11,484 nucleotides of DNA from Phoronis ovalis (Eukaryota > Phoronida > Phoronidae): assembly GCA_028565635.1 (NCBI GenBank), contig JAOXYB010052779.1, forward strand, positions 1 through 11,484. Direction: 5' to 3'. A program made the position numbers and the translations under genes. Positions 1 through 7,922 of this stretch are shown here, one piece after another (position 1 is the stretch's first letter; each line of letters opens with the position of its first letter). The notes below the pieces were generated by a model, which had not been told where the DNA came from, did not search any database, and was given only the letters and a program-made list of their open reading frames with translations.

Positions 1-255
1 GCCAATCCAACGCCCGCAACGGCTACGATGACCATTCCACCGCCTCCACCTGCTGAACTTGCAACTACTGCTAATGCGTTTTCTTCGAAAGCAAGTGTAA
101 CCCGGTCTGAAATTATATGGACATTGCGAACAGTTTCATCACACCAGTCGTATCATAGCAACGAAGGTATGGCAGACGTATTTGCCACGATGTTTCCCGA
201 CAGTGCAAAACTGAGTCTTGAAAAGCTCTTGAATTTCAGTCTAAAAAGCCCTTGA
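1..255 (+). pseudogene. 3' part of an unidentified reading frame, possibly transposon-associated
   Basis: The frame is open from the window edge to a TGA at 253-255, about 84 codons, so its true start lies outside. The first ~20 residues are low-complexity (Pro, Ala, Thr, with a run of five prolines). They are followed by a segment with the motifs RSEIIWTLRTVSSHQSYHS and ATMFPDS. From memory, the pattern EI.W.L..V..H.SY.S, then LF..MFPDS, occurs in uncharacterised, multi-copy, transposon-like proteins of invertebrates and fish; no search was run. In such proteins the chain continues well past MFPDS. Here it turns into a Leu/Lys/Ser-rich tail and stops, which suggests truncation or a join to unrelated DNA. 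The codons after MFPDS overlap a near-duplicated CTTGAAAAG...CTTGA sequence. It could instead be a final exon of a host gene. No function is assigned. Confidence 0.4.
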
Positions 256-540
256 AAAGTCTTGATTTTTAACTCCAAAATTCTGTATGAACCATGCTAG
301 CCAATCCTGTGAAAACGCATTCTGGATGTATAGTGCGAAGCAAACAATTCTTTGGTGACTGATTATAAGTAAAGGAAGTTCAAAATATTTCGTATAATAA
401 CTATTTTAATGGATTACACAATATATACAGGAGTTGCAATCTATACACAAAAGAAGTTTGAATGTATAAAAAGTGGCACAATGTATCACGGCAAAAAAGA
501 GTCCCAAAATGCACCAGATTGCAGGAAATCACATGAAATA
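256..540. other. AT-rich intergenic stretch, no gene seen
   Basis: Stops occur in all frames over any useful length. The short open frame from 409 has no recognisable motif and runs into the G-rich repeat. Nothing supports a gene or RNA here. Confidence 0.6.
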
Positions 541-705
541 TTTAAAAAAATTCCCGGGGGGGGCATGCCCCTGGACCCCCCTAGTTTCGCTAGCCTGTCG
601 GAGGGGGGGGTTATAATTTTTTTGGCATGCTCTTAAGGGGGGGGGGGTTGCAATTTTTTTGGCAAACCCTGGATGGGGGGTTGAATTTTTTTGTGCACCA
701 TGTTT
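541..705. repeat. G-run/T-run repeat with a GCATGC-centred palindrome
   Basis: The left part holds a C/G palindrome: GGGGGGGGCATGCCCC at about 556-571, followed by GGACCCCCC. It is followed by three units of similar plan, beginning with G-runs at about 603, 637 and 675. Each unit has a run of 6-11 G, then TT(G)NAATTTTTTT, then GGCA or GTGCA. Spacing is about 34 and 38 bases. G-rich 'GGGGGCATGCCCCC' elements of this type are dispersed in several marine invertebrate genomes; that is recollection, not a search result. No protein is likely. Confidence 0.6.
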
Positions 706-747
706 TTGAAATGCATCAAACCCCCGTGGTATTTTCTGACCAGTCCC

Positions 748-1067
748 TTAGATAAATATAAAGGAATATGTTTAATGAATGGTTAGGGTTGTTCCGCTTC
801 AATTGTACGGGGGGGGGGTGGACGGCAGTTAAATAGAAATATTACGGGTGGTGGGTATCGTACTTAAATACATATTATACTTATAGGTGGTGGGGTGAAA
901 AAAAATGCCCATGTTATTGGAAAATAGGAAATGACGTCATTAATGGGCATGCGCAGACAGATGTTTGTCTGCTCCATATCCTTCTTTTGGTGTACATATG
1001 TTTCGGCAAGTGTGACGTATAAGAAAAAAAACATATAATAAAAGAGACAGGCATGCGCCAACTCATT
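748..1067 (+). repeat. ~320-base direct repeat, copy 1
   Basis: The copy starts at TTAGATAAATATAAAGGAAT and ends at GGCATGCGCCAACTCATT. It matches 1857-2177 over its whole length with only scattered substitutions and small indels. It contains a G-run (about 810-819) and a perfect ATGACGTCAT palindrome at 931-940. That palindrome lies in the loop of an 8-base inverted repeat (ATGCCCAT 905-912, ATGGGCAT 943-950). A second hairpin follows (GCAGACA 953-959, TGTCTGC 966-972). The ends do not show TG...CA, so an ordinary LTR is not supported. It is a dispersed or terminal repeat of unknown class. Confidence 0.8.
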
Positions 1068-1856
1068 CATTTTTGGCATTGGCATAAATTTTAAACCATA
1101 TATTTTTATAACAATTGTAGGTAAAATATGTGAAATGCCTTTTAAATCTAAGATGTACTGTCGTCAATTTACAAGGTTTTTAATGAATATAATTGATAGA
1201 TTAAGCAGAAATACTCACGTGTTTTTGACGGTCTTGTAAAATGTTGCAGGGCTGTCTAGTGTAATCTCCGAGTTTAAATGGAATGTCTTACAGACTGTTG
1301 GACGTACTGTCGTCAATCGACAAGGTTTTGAATAAATATAATTGATAGATTAGGAAATACTCGCGTGTTTTTGACGGTCTGGTCAAATGCTGTAGGGCTG
1401 TCTACTGACATTATGAGACTTTCAATATATTTAATAATACATAATTAACTGCGACCATTATCTCTCATCGTTGTCAGTTGTTATCTAAGTAGTAACTTTT
1501 ATAGCAATCGCAGATTTTAATCAACTTGTACAATAAAATTTAAGTTGATATATTAACGGAAATTCCCACACCGCATATACATGCAATGTTGAATACAAAC
1601 AATGTAATTTTATTATTTGTCATTATATAAATATGAAGGAATATGTTTAATGAATTGTTACGTAAAATATAAAATTAATGTTTATAAGTAAAATATATAT
1701 TGCAATATGTTATGTTGTAGAAAGTTAAAAGAATAAATGGAATGACATGTGATAGCCATGAGGACCAGTTCAATGTAAATGATGCAGAATATAACGGACA
1801 TATGTCTATGGAATCAGCATGTATGACAAATAATAATAATGCAAAAGAATTAGTCA
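1068..1856. other. AT-rich DNA between the two 320-base direct repeats
   Basis: No gene is visible. The stretch holds a tandem pair of ~105-base units (listed separately). At about 1626-1660 there is a third, short copy of the beginning of the 320-base repeat (ATAAATATGAAGGAATATGT onward). If the two flanking copies are ends of one element, this is its non-coding interior. Confidence 0.6.
1155..1407. repeat. Two ~105-base units repeated in tandem, 149 bases apart
   Basis: Units at 1155-1260 and 1304-1407 share GTACTGTCGTCAAT, then ACAAGGTTTT, ATATAATTGATAGATTA, GAAATACTC.CGTGTTTTTG, ACGGTCT and GCAGGGCTGTCTA (GTAGGGCTGTCTA in the second). They differ by scattered substitutions and a short deletion. 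A 43-base spacer separates them. The class is unknown. Confidence 0.75.
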
Positions 1857-2177
1857 TTAGATAAATATAAAGGAATATGTTTAATGAATGGTTAGAGATG
1901 TTCCGCTTTCAATTGTACGGGGGGGGTTTGACGGCAGTTGAATAGAAATATTACGGGTGGTGTGTATCATACTTAAATACATATTATACTTATAGATGGT
2001 GGGGTGGAAAAAAATGCCCATGTTATTGCAAAATTGGAAATGACGTCATTAATGGGCATGCGCAAGCAGATGTTTGTCTGCTCCATATCCTGCTTTTGGT
2101 GTACATGTGTTTCGGCAATTGTGAAGTATATTAAAAAAACGAATTAATAAAAGAGACAGGCATGCGCCAACTCATTT
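1857..2177 (+). repeat. ~320-base direct repeat, copy 2
   Basis: This is the same sequence as 748-1067 in the same orientation, 1,109 bases downstream. It keeps the ATGACGTCAT palindrome (2040-2049), the ATGCCCAT/ATGGGCAT arms around it, and the GCAGA...TCTGC hairpin after it. Conservation of these paired features in both copies shows they belong to the repeat unit rather than arising by chance. Confidence 0.8.
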
Positions 2178-2320
2178 TCATCACTTCTACTGTACTTATA
2201 AAACATATATGCTTCATATTAATAATATGCAAATCCTTTCGCTCAAATAGCCAATTTAAGCAGCATGCAATGATGATTTTCAGAATCGTCATTGTCTTGT
2301 TTGGATTGCTACCGTAAAGA

Positions 2321-2613
2321 AATTCAAAATTTGGATTGCTACCCGCTGCTTACAGGAAATAATTTTGATTAATTTTAGGTTTGTATCCGTAAAACGATTT
2401 TTGGAATTTGGTTTGTATTGGTCAATTTGCGTGAAAATGGATTGCTACTCAAATATTTTAAAATTTTGGATTGCTACCCTTATATTTCAGAAAACTGGAT
2501 TGCTACCCTAAAATTTCAAAAAATTTGAATTGGGTTTGCTACCACAAGCTAACACTTTGGATTGGGTTCCGCAGCACATCCCCGTATTCAAAAAACCTTG
2601 AGTACCCATGTAG
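2321..2613 (-). mobile_element. MITE-like element, partial copy (opposite orientation to 2992-3308)
   Basis: This segment is the reverse complement of most of 2995-3265. Shared landmarks are GGATTGCTACCC (repeated several times), TTTTTGGAATTTGGTTT, TCAAATATTTTAA, AAATTTGAATTGGGTTTGCT, GGATTGGGTTCCGC and GCACATCCCC. Its inner end has CTTGAGTACCC at 2597-2607, matching the terminal sequence of the other copy. The outer end (towards 2300) lacks a clear terminal repeat and looks truncated or diverged. It is non-coding. Confidence 0.75.
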
Positions 2614-2790
2614 ACATTTCTCATCTATTAAAGCACTTATCTTGAAAGGAAGCTGGATAATTGCAAATGTTATGATCTCATAAAATCTCTAATAGTATAT
2701 GGCTATAGACACGAGCAACCTATAAATGGATAGACTTTACAAAATTATGGAGGACAGCGTAGTTAAAAATAAAATATTTTTATACTGACT

Positions 2791-2900
2791 ATATACATAC
2801 ATACATACAGACAGACAGACACACACACATACATACATACATACATACATACATCCACACACACACACATACATACATACATACATATATTATATATAAA
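2791..2900. repeat. ACAT/ACAG/CA microsatellite
   Basis: Runs of (ACAT)n, (ACAG)n and (AC)n are mixed over about 95 bases, then give way to TATATAT. It sits in the spacer between the two oppositely oriented MITE-like copies, which would form the loop of a large hairpin. Confidence 0.95.
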
Positions 2901-2991
2901 GTTATAACAGGTGTAACTGTGGCAAATGTAAGCCTTGGAAAAATGTCAACGCAATTTATGTAAGAAAGAATTGTAGTGCTCATGTCATGAT

Positions 2992-3308
2992 ACGGGGGGA
3001 TTCTCAAAGTTTTTTGACTACAGGGATGTGCCGCGGAACCCAATCCAAGCTTTTATCTTATGGTAGCAAACCCAATCCAAATTTTTTGAAACTTTAGGGT
3101 AGCAATCCAAAATGTTAAAATATTTGAGTATAACAATCCATTTTTATGCAAACTGATAGAAACCAAATTCCAAAAATTATTTATGGATGCAAACCTACAA
3201 TTAATCCAAATTGTTTGCAGTAAGCAGTGCATTGGTAGCAAAATTTTATCCAAAATTTTGAACTGGGCTGCACATCCCCACCAAAAAATAACTTGAGTAT
3301 CCCCCGGG
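2992..3308 (+). mobile_element. MITE-like element with terminal inverted repeats and flanking TCATGAT
   Basis: The ends are imperfect inverted repeats of about 50 bases: ACGGGGGGATTCTCAAAG...GGGATGTGCCGCGGAACCC on the left. On the right, read on the minus strand, CCGGGGGATACTCAAGTTA...GGGGATGTGCAGCCCAG. The unit is ~317 bases and lies between direct copies of TCATGAT (2985-2991 and 3309-3315), which could be a target-site duplication. TCATGA is itself a palindrome, so those bases could instead be the outermost terminal repeat. The interior repeats TAGCAATCC/TAGCAAACCCAATCC and codes for nothing. A non-autonomous DNA transposon is the best fit; no superfamily is assigned. Confidence 0.65.
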
Positions 3309-3315
3309 TCATGAT

Positions 3316-3875
3316 GTAGTCTGCAGTGCAAATACTATTTATATTAGTCTTGCTATGGATACATGACACTGGAGATTGTGAAATCTTAGTCTGGTCGACA
3401 CTTTTACTGACTACTTAAAAGCGACCTTCAAATTGAAACATTAAAGATCCCATCATCGGACTATTTATAGTCTACATAAACTCTGGCAGAACATAATTAT
3501 ATTAATGTAATGATCAACGTTGCGCCTTTTCCTTTTAGTTTTACTTGTTATCCAGTGCTATTAGGATACAGGGTTTTAAAACTAGCAACTTGAAAGTGGT
3601 AGGCTGAAAATCATTAAAATGTGAACAGTACCTTCTGTAGAACTTGATCCTAATCGATCTGGATGTCGGTGCTAATCTGGATGTCAGCCACGTTTGCTAT
3701 CAGGAATTATTTATTGTACTCCCGTAGTTCTAATGACGATTGCAGCACCATCTGTCCGCTATGAAACATTTTGCTTCATATAGAAATGGATTATGTCTTA
3801 AAAAGCACAGAAAATTGAGAGATAAAATAATTTAATGCTTTATATAATAACTAAACCAAGCAATTTTATTTCCAG
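3316..3875. other. No gene seen; includes the acceptor side of the intron before channel exon A
   Basis: I looked here for an exon with the pore helix of the channel (an aromatic-rich segment ending in T-x-G) and found none. The stretch ends with a branch-like AACTAAACC and the acceptor TTTTATTTCCAG at about 3864-3875. Confidence 0.5.
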
Positions 3876-4053
3876 CTATGGTGATGTATCTAGTGTGAGC
3901 TATGTTGAAGTGTGGTATGCATCTTGTGTTATGCTGCTAGGTGTTGTTTTATTCTTTGGCATGATGGTTGGTGGTATGACATCAATTATGACAAATATTG
4001 ATAAACAAAGGGCAAGTTATGTTCACCATTTGGATAACATCAAGAGTTTAATG
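3876..4053 (+). CDS. Channel exon A: selectivity filter end, S6 and start of C-linker (CNG/HCN/CNGK superfamily)
   Basis: This is an internal exon of 178 bases. It opens with one base completing a split codon, then 59 codons to ATG at 4051-4053, with acceptor TTTCCAG and donor GTAATT. It reads YGDV at the start. The split codon ends in C, so GG|C would give the GYGD potassium-type filter. A hydrophobic S6 helix follows (about residues 12-36: WYASCVMLLG through MMVGGMTSI). Next comes TNIDKQRASY and LDNIKSLM, which match the S6/A'-helix signature of CNG and related channels (N.D..R..Y...L..IK.YM). In the family this forms the inner gate and passes gating force from the nucleotide-binding domain. 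GYGD rather than the CNGA-type GET points to a CNGK-like, potassium-selective member, if the split codon is glycine. Exons B and C continue it in phase 0. Confidence 0.85.
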
Positions 4054-5410
4054 GTAATTATTTGATTCTCTTGACAGTTACATGAGTTTGCAGTACCTTC
4101 CTGTGTTACTTTAAGTAAGATACTTGTCATGTTTGTGTATATAAAGCTTTTTTTATTGTCAACATTTTGCATGCTCTAGTGTACCTAAGGCAATAACAAA
4201 TACAAAAGATAAGTTCAAATTTGGTGTTAAAATATACGTTGCCTCCAAATGCCAATGCATTCTTTTCTGTCTCTATATTGTCACTCAAGGATATACTTAA
4301 ATGTTGATACGCAATTGAACAAAATTATATGAACCAACTCATAGACTATGACCTAAAAATAATTTATTAATAAAAAATTAGTGTTTTAACTGGTTACCAA
4401 CTAAAATAGATCACTAAATAAATGTGTTACTTTTTCTTGTAACTGTAACGTGACCAAGGTCTAATACAATTTCATTTATTTTTTACTTTTTCTTATTTAG
4501 TCATCTACTGTAAATAGCTTTTTTCCACGGTTTCATGTGCAACGTCAAGGTAATTTCACAAAACATATTTCTGGTGTTAAAATACTTCTGGAGAAACGCA
4601 ATGCAGTGTATTACGTTTCCCGTTTTATAGTCTCTTGTGATAAAATAGAGCTAGGTAAACACCTCCAAAATTTTGGATTCATTTTCAAGTTTCCACTAGC
4701 ACAACTCATACATTTGAAGCTATTATATGCATCAATCTACCTGCTCAGGTATAAAATTTTCCAGACTATAGAGTCTTGTATTCTGCATCGTAGAAATTTT
4801 TCGATGGTTTTCGTCTACTGATGTCCCAACTTTAGTATCTCTGATGTACCACAGGAGGTTGCCTTATGACCTGGATAAAGTTTTGAATATGAGTTTTGGG
4901 TATTAAATCTCATTTTATAAATGCATTTAACACAAATAATCAAATTTATGATTAAGTTCTGTAAAAGATATAGAATTAAAAGAGCCTTATTGTGTTTTTG
5001 ACCCCAAAATTAAACTTTAGGATTTGGCAATTTTAACGTCACAAGTTACATCTTACAGAAATTATTTTGAATGTTTCAGCTTGTATGAGCAACAAAATTA
5101 CTATTAACTACTATTCAGTGAAAATAATCTGTTTTCAATCTAGATATAACTAAAAAACTACGTAGCCTCAAACAAATACAAAATCATTCATTTCCTGCCG
5201 TTGGTATGGGCCAGGGTTGGGACATCATCGACGAAAGAAAAGTGATAAACTACTTAATACCCAGTTCTTTATCACTTTGTGTTTAATAATATTTCATGTG
5301 ATATCGTATATGTTCACTGCAAAACATTGAAGTATGACATGGAAACTGTAACGCATGAGGTGCTGTTTAGAAACTAGAACTGTTTTATACAGCTTCATAC
5401 AGACTAAAAT
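4054..5410. other. Intron A, first part: no gene seen
   Basis: This is the left third of the 3,869-base intron between exons A and B. It is AT-rich. A 94-codon open frame at 4537-4821 has no recognisable motif and was not accepted. A perfect 12-base inverted pair, TGATGTCCCAAC (4819-4830) and its complement (5216-5227), lies here without other supporting structure. Confidence 0.6.
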
Positions 5411-5589
5411 AAATCAATACTTGCCCCCTCTAATAATTGCCCAGGACGACAATTTGAGTTGAAGACCCATTTGAAATAATGCAAGATAATCAAGTTGATT
5501 AGCTCTTTTTGGATGATGTGTTGGCACTTAAAGGGCCATTGGGTTTTAAGAAAATAAATTAATACCCAGTAATGTTTCCTCATATTATC

Positions 5590-5930
5590 TTATGTTTTGG
5601 CTTGGAAAACAAGCTTCAGACCACCTTCAATAATATACTTGACTGTAGTTTCCATGCTGAGAATGGTAGGAGGTGATTTACGCAGTTCGCCGATGACTTT
5701 CATAGTAACTGTGTTTTTATATCGAGCAAGACAATATACCACTGCACACTCCAGGTATGTGATGCGCAACCTGATCATTCTTGAGAAGAGAAACAGCATT
5801 GTGATGGCATTCATTGTTGGGTTCTGTACCCACCTTCAACTATTCACCAGTCTCAGAGGACTATTCTTTGCAATACGCATGGTAATGCATGAATCGAAAG
5901 AAACCCAACTCTGTGATCTCAACATCTTTT
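5590..5930 (-). pseudogene. Broken HIRAN-like domain gene inside the channel intron
   Basis: Read on the minus strand, a frame entering at about 5920 gives LGFFRFMHYHAYCKE, then a TAG (5861-5863), SSETGE, a second TAG (5840-5842), then LKVGTEPNNECHHNAVSLL and KNDQVAHHIP. This fits the HIRAN-type pattern: ...EPNN..D.NAV.V...D..VGHIPRE. Directly after HIP the reading moves by one base (about 5750-5754) and continues as ECAVVYCLARYKNTVTMKVIG and later IIEGGLKLVFQAKT to a TAA at 5590-5592. From memory, uncharacterised invertebrate HIRAN-like proteins end with a similar VTG...GGLEVPC.. segment. Two stops and one frameshift make it a pseudogene. HIRAN domains bind DNA ends in HLTF-type helicases; whether this relative does so is unknown. 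It lies back to back with the pogo remnant. The motif match is good but was made by eye. Confidence 0.55.
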
Positions 5931-6295
5931 TTGAAGCAGAGTCAAATAAGTATCATTTTTGTATAAATTATGCTAAGAGCATTAAAATATTTGTCATCTT
6001 TTAAAGCATGATACGTGCACAGTTTCATGTCTCTCTGTGCTTTAGACATGTTCAAATTCAAGGTGGAAAAAAGTGGTGGAGTAAATGAAAATACAAATAT
6101 CACTGGTTTTAAAGCAAGTAATGGATGGTGCATTTCGTTCATGGAAAGGAACTTGGCATATGAAAAAACACTGCTATAAGATCCATAAGGTTTGCAAACC
6201 ACTACCAATTTTGCAATATACTTGTCTGTTTGGGAGGACATGTTTAGTGACAGTCAATGAAATTGGGCTACATGAAGTTATTGCAAAAACTACAG

Positions 6296-6477
6296 GTAAG
6301 AATATTACCTGAAATATTGTACAGTACATAAATTTGGAATATTTTTGTTATTGATTGCATTCACATTTCATTGATAGCATTGCAACCACATACAAAAACA
6401 GATGTTTTTCAAGGTGCCACATGTAGGTAAAATGTGAAGTACTTTTTACTACAACTTATATTTTCTCATTTTTACAG
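6296..6477 (+). other. Intron-like interval inside the transposase remnant
   Basis: It has donor GTAAGA after ...ACA G and acceptor TTCTCATTTTTACAG before GT CAT. Removing these 182 bases rebuilds a glycine codon (G|GT) and joins KTT-G-HKKCR. That is the conserved TTGHEK-type motif of pogo/Tigger transposases, in frame and with no missing residue. This fit is strong evidence for a real spliceosomal intron, or a very intron-like insertion. Confidence 0.7.
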
Positions 6478-6913
6478 GTCATAAAAAGTGTAGAATTACT
6501 GTAGTTGTAAAAACTGCGAAAGCTGATGGGACAAAATGCAAGCCATTTCTTGTTTTGTAGGATCCAATAAAGAAGCCAAGGACTATCCAAGATAAAATTA
6601 TCGTAACAGCTTCTGCAAACGGCTGGATGAGTGAAGACCTGATGTATGGATGCCATCTTACTCAGCAAGTGAAAGATAAGTTAAAAACATACCAAACTCA
6701 TCCAGTAGTATTTCCAGGTAGAAATATGAAAATGTATTCAAGCACTGATGTAGTATGGAACGACTAGATGGCTGATAAGGCATACCACGAATATACTCCA
6801 AGCAACTACATGTATATGAAGATGCCACTAAATGAACTGCTTATACGATTTATTATGCTGAGGAGATGATGCCATCTGAAGTAATTAAGCAGTCTTTTAA
6901 ATATTATTTTAAA

Positions 6914-7126
6914 GTAAACTTACCAAATCGATACTGGAGATCATTTTAACATTCCTTGAAGCAGGGCTGTCATAAATTGAACTGTATTCTAGTTGTAGGA
7001 TTTATAGTGATTGTTTATTAACCAGTATTTTATATTTTATTGAAAAATTTTAATTGTTGTGCTATAAATTTTTAAATTTTTAAAAAAAGGAAGAAAAATG
7101 GTTTACTAAATTGATTTTTTTTTCAG
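6914..7126 (+). other. Second possible intron in the transposase remnant
   Basis: The frame IKQSFK..., followed by GTAAAC at 6914, resumes after the pyrimidine-rich acceptor GATTTTTTTTTCAG ending at 7126 with TCSVTNECDGSEDD. Both sides are phase 0. In pogo-type proteins the SFK and C..TN motifs are adjacent; here four extra residues (YYFK) stay on the left side. The splice model is therefore less exact than for the first interval, and a plain insertion is possible. Confidence 0.4.
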
Positions 7127-7639
7127 ACATGCAGTGTTACAAATGAATGCGATGGCAGTGAAGACGACATGATACAATGCTTTCAACAGAGGCAGAGCTG
7201 CCACAGCAGATTTGAAAAGATGATATTTGTCCAACCGGGAGCTAGAATCAAATAGTTATGACCTCTTTGAAGATCTTGATCAGCAAGACTGCAGTGAGTC
7301 ATAAATGCATCGTTACCTGAAGACTCCAAAACTGTAACAATCTTCCCTAACAGCGAAAGTGATGATGATGACGAAGATGAGAATATTGACATTTGGGGAC
7401 ATTAGACTCATATAAGGAATAGTAGATGTTTTTCAAATGCTGTGCTATTTTTGTGGCACACAGCTGTAATTGTAGTTAGAAATTAAAATGAACTACTATT
7501 TGTTTAAGCTTTATAAGAGTTTTTCTTTCGAAAAAAATTCCATTACACACAGAATTTTGTTTGATAAACTGGCAATCTTCAAAATCTGCCTTACCCATAG
7601 CAAACAGTAGATTTTAAATATCTTAAATATTCAAAAAAA

Positions 7640-7700
7640 GTTAACAATTGCCCCCCTCGAATAATGCACTCCCCCCCCCCCCCAACCCAGGGCAATTAAC
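7640..7700. repeat. C-run with flanking GTTAA..TTGCCC palindrome, possible element end
   Basis: GTTAACAATTGCCC (7640-7653) faces GGGCAATTAAC (7690-7700), with a run of 14 C between them. A related motif, TTGCCCCCTCTAATAATTGCCC, lies at 5421-5442 in the same orientation as TTGCCCCCCTCGAATAATGCA at 7648-7668. Together they bracket ~2.3 kb containing the HIRAN-like and pogo remnants, a plausible size for a Tigger-type element. A clean inverted terminal pair is not seen. Confidence 0.4.
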
Positions 7701-7922
7701 AGAAAATACAGTCTCCATGACTGGACCTGTGTCATTGAAAAAATACAAAAAAATAAGTGATTTGGTATCCTGGAAAGAATCCCAACTAAGTTTCATATAT
7801 TTTTGCTTGCATATAAACGAAGTTTCCATGCTGCATAGGTAAAAAATAAAAATAAAATGGAAATGAAGCTGCTCATACAGTCAGATCCTTATTCAGGTGT
7901 TATTTATGTGTTGAATTTACAG

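Larger units (their letters stand above)
6027..7405 (+). pseudogene. pogo/Tigger-type transposase remnant (CENPB-type HTH plus DDE domain)
   Basis: The order of motifs follows pogo/Tigger transposases. First is ALDMF...ITGFKASNGWC.SFMERN (about 6039-6150), the CENPB-type DNA-binding region. Next, after a frameshift near 6255, VNEIGLHEVIAKTTG. Then, across an intron-like gap (6296-6477), HKKCRITVVV...ADGTKCKPFLV; a TAG at about 6558; and SANGWMSEDLM (about 6615-6650), the DDE_1 region. Further on come MADKAYHEYTPSNYM (about 6768-6812), PSEVIKQSFK (6872-6901), VTNECDGSEDDMIQCF (from 7136) and an acidic tail SESDDDDEDENIDIWGH with stop at 7403-7405. The part between ~6660 and 6760 with the catalytic acidic residues is scrambled or lost, and an N-terminal HTH is not visible before 6027. 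Stops and shifts make it inactive. It would have cut and pasted its own element. Confidence 0.8.

Noticed and set aside
748-2177. LTR retrotransposon with 320-base LTRs
   Set aside because: There is no TG...CA at the ends, no primer-binding site or polypurine tract, and no gag or pol sequence in the interior.
2789-3043. Minus-strand open frame rich in Cys, Val, Met and Tyr
   Set aside because: It is translation of the ACAT/CA microsatellite and the MITE end.
3316-3875. Exon for S5 and pore helix of the channel
   Set aside because: No frame shows the aromatic-rich pore helix ending in T.G next to a GT donor. It is probably upstream of the window.
4537-4821. 94-codon plus-strand open frame in intron A
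   Set aside because: It has no recognisable motif, no suitable splice context and AT-driven composition. It does not fit the channel between exons A and B, which join directly.
5597-6004. Longest open frame of the window, 135 codons on the plus strand
   Set aside because: It overlaps the HIRAN-like pseudogene on the other strand, where motif order is recognisable. The plus-strand translation shows no family motif, so it is taken as a shadow.
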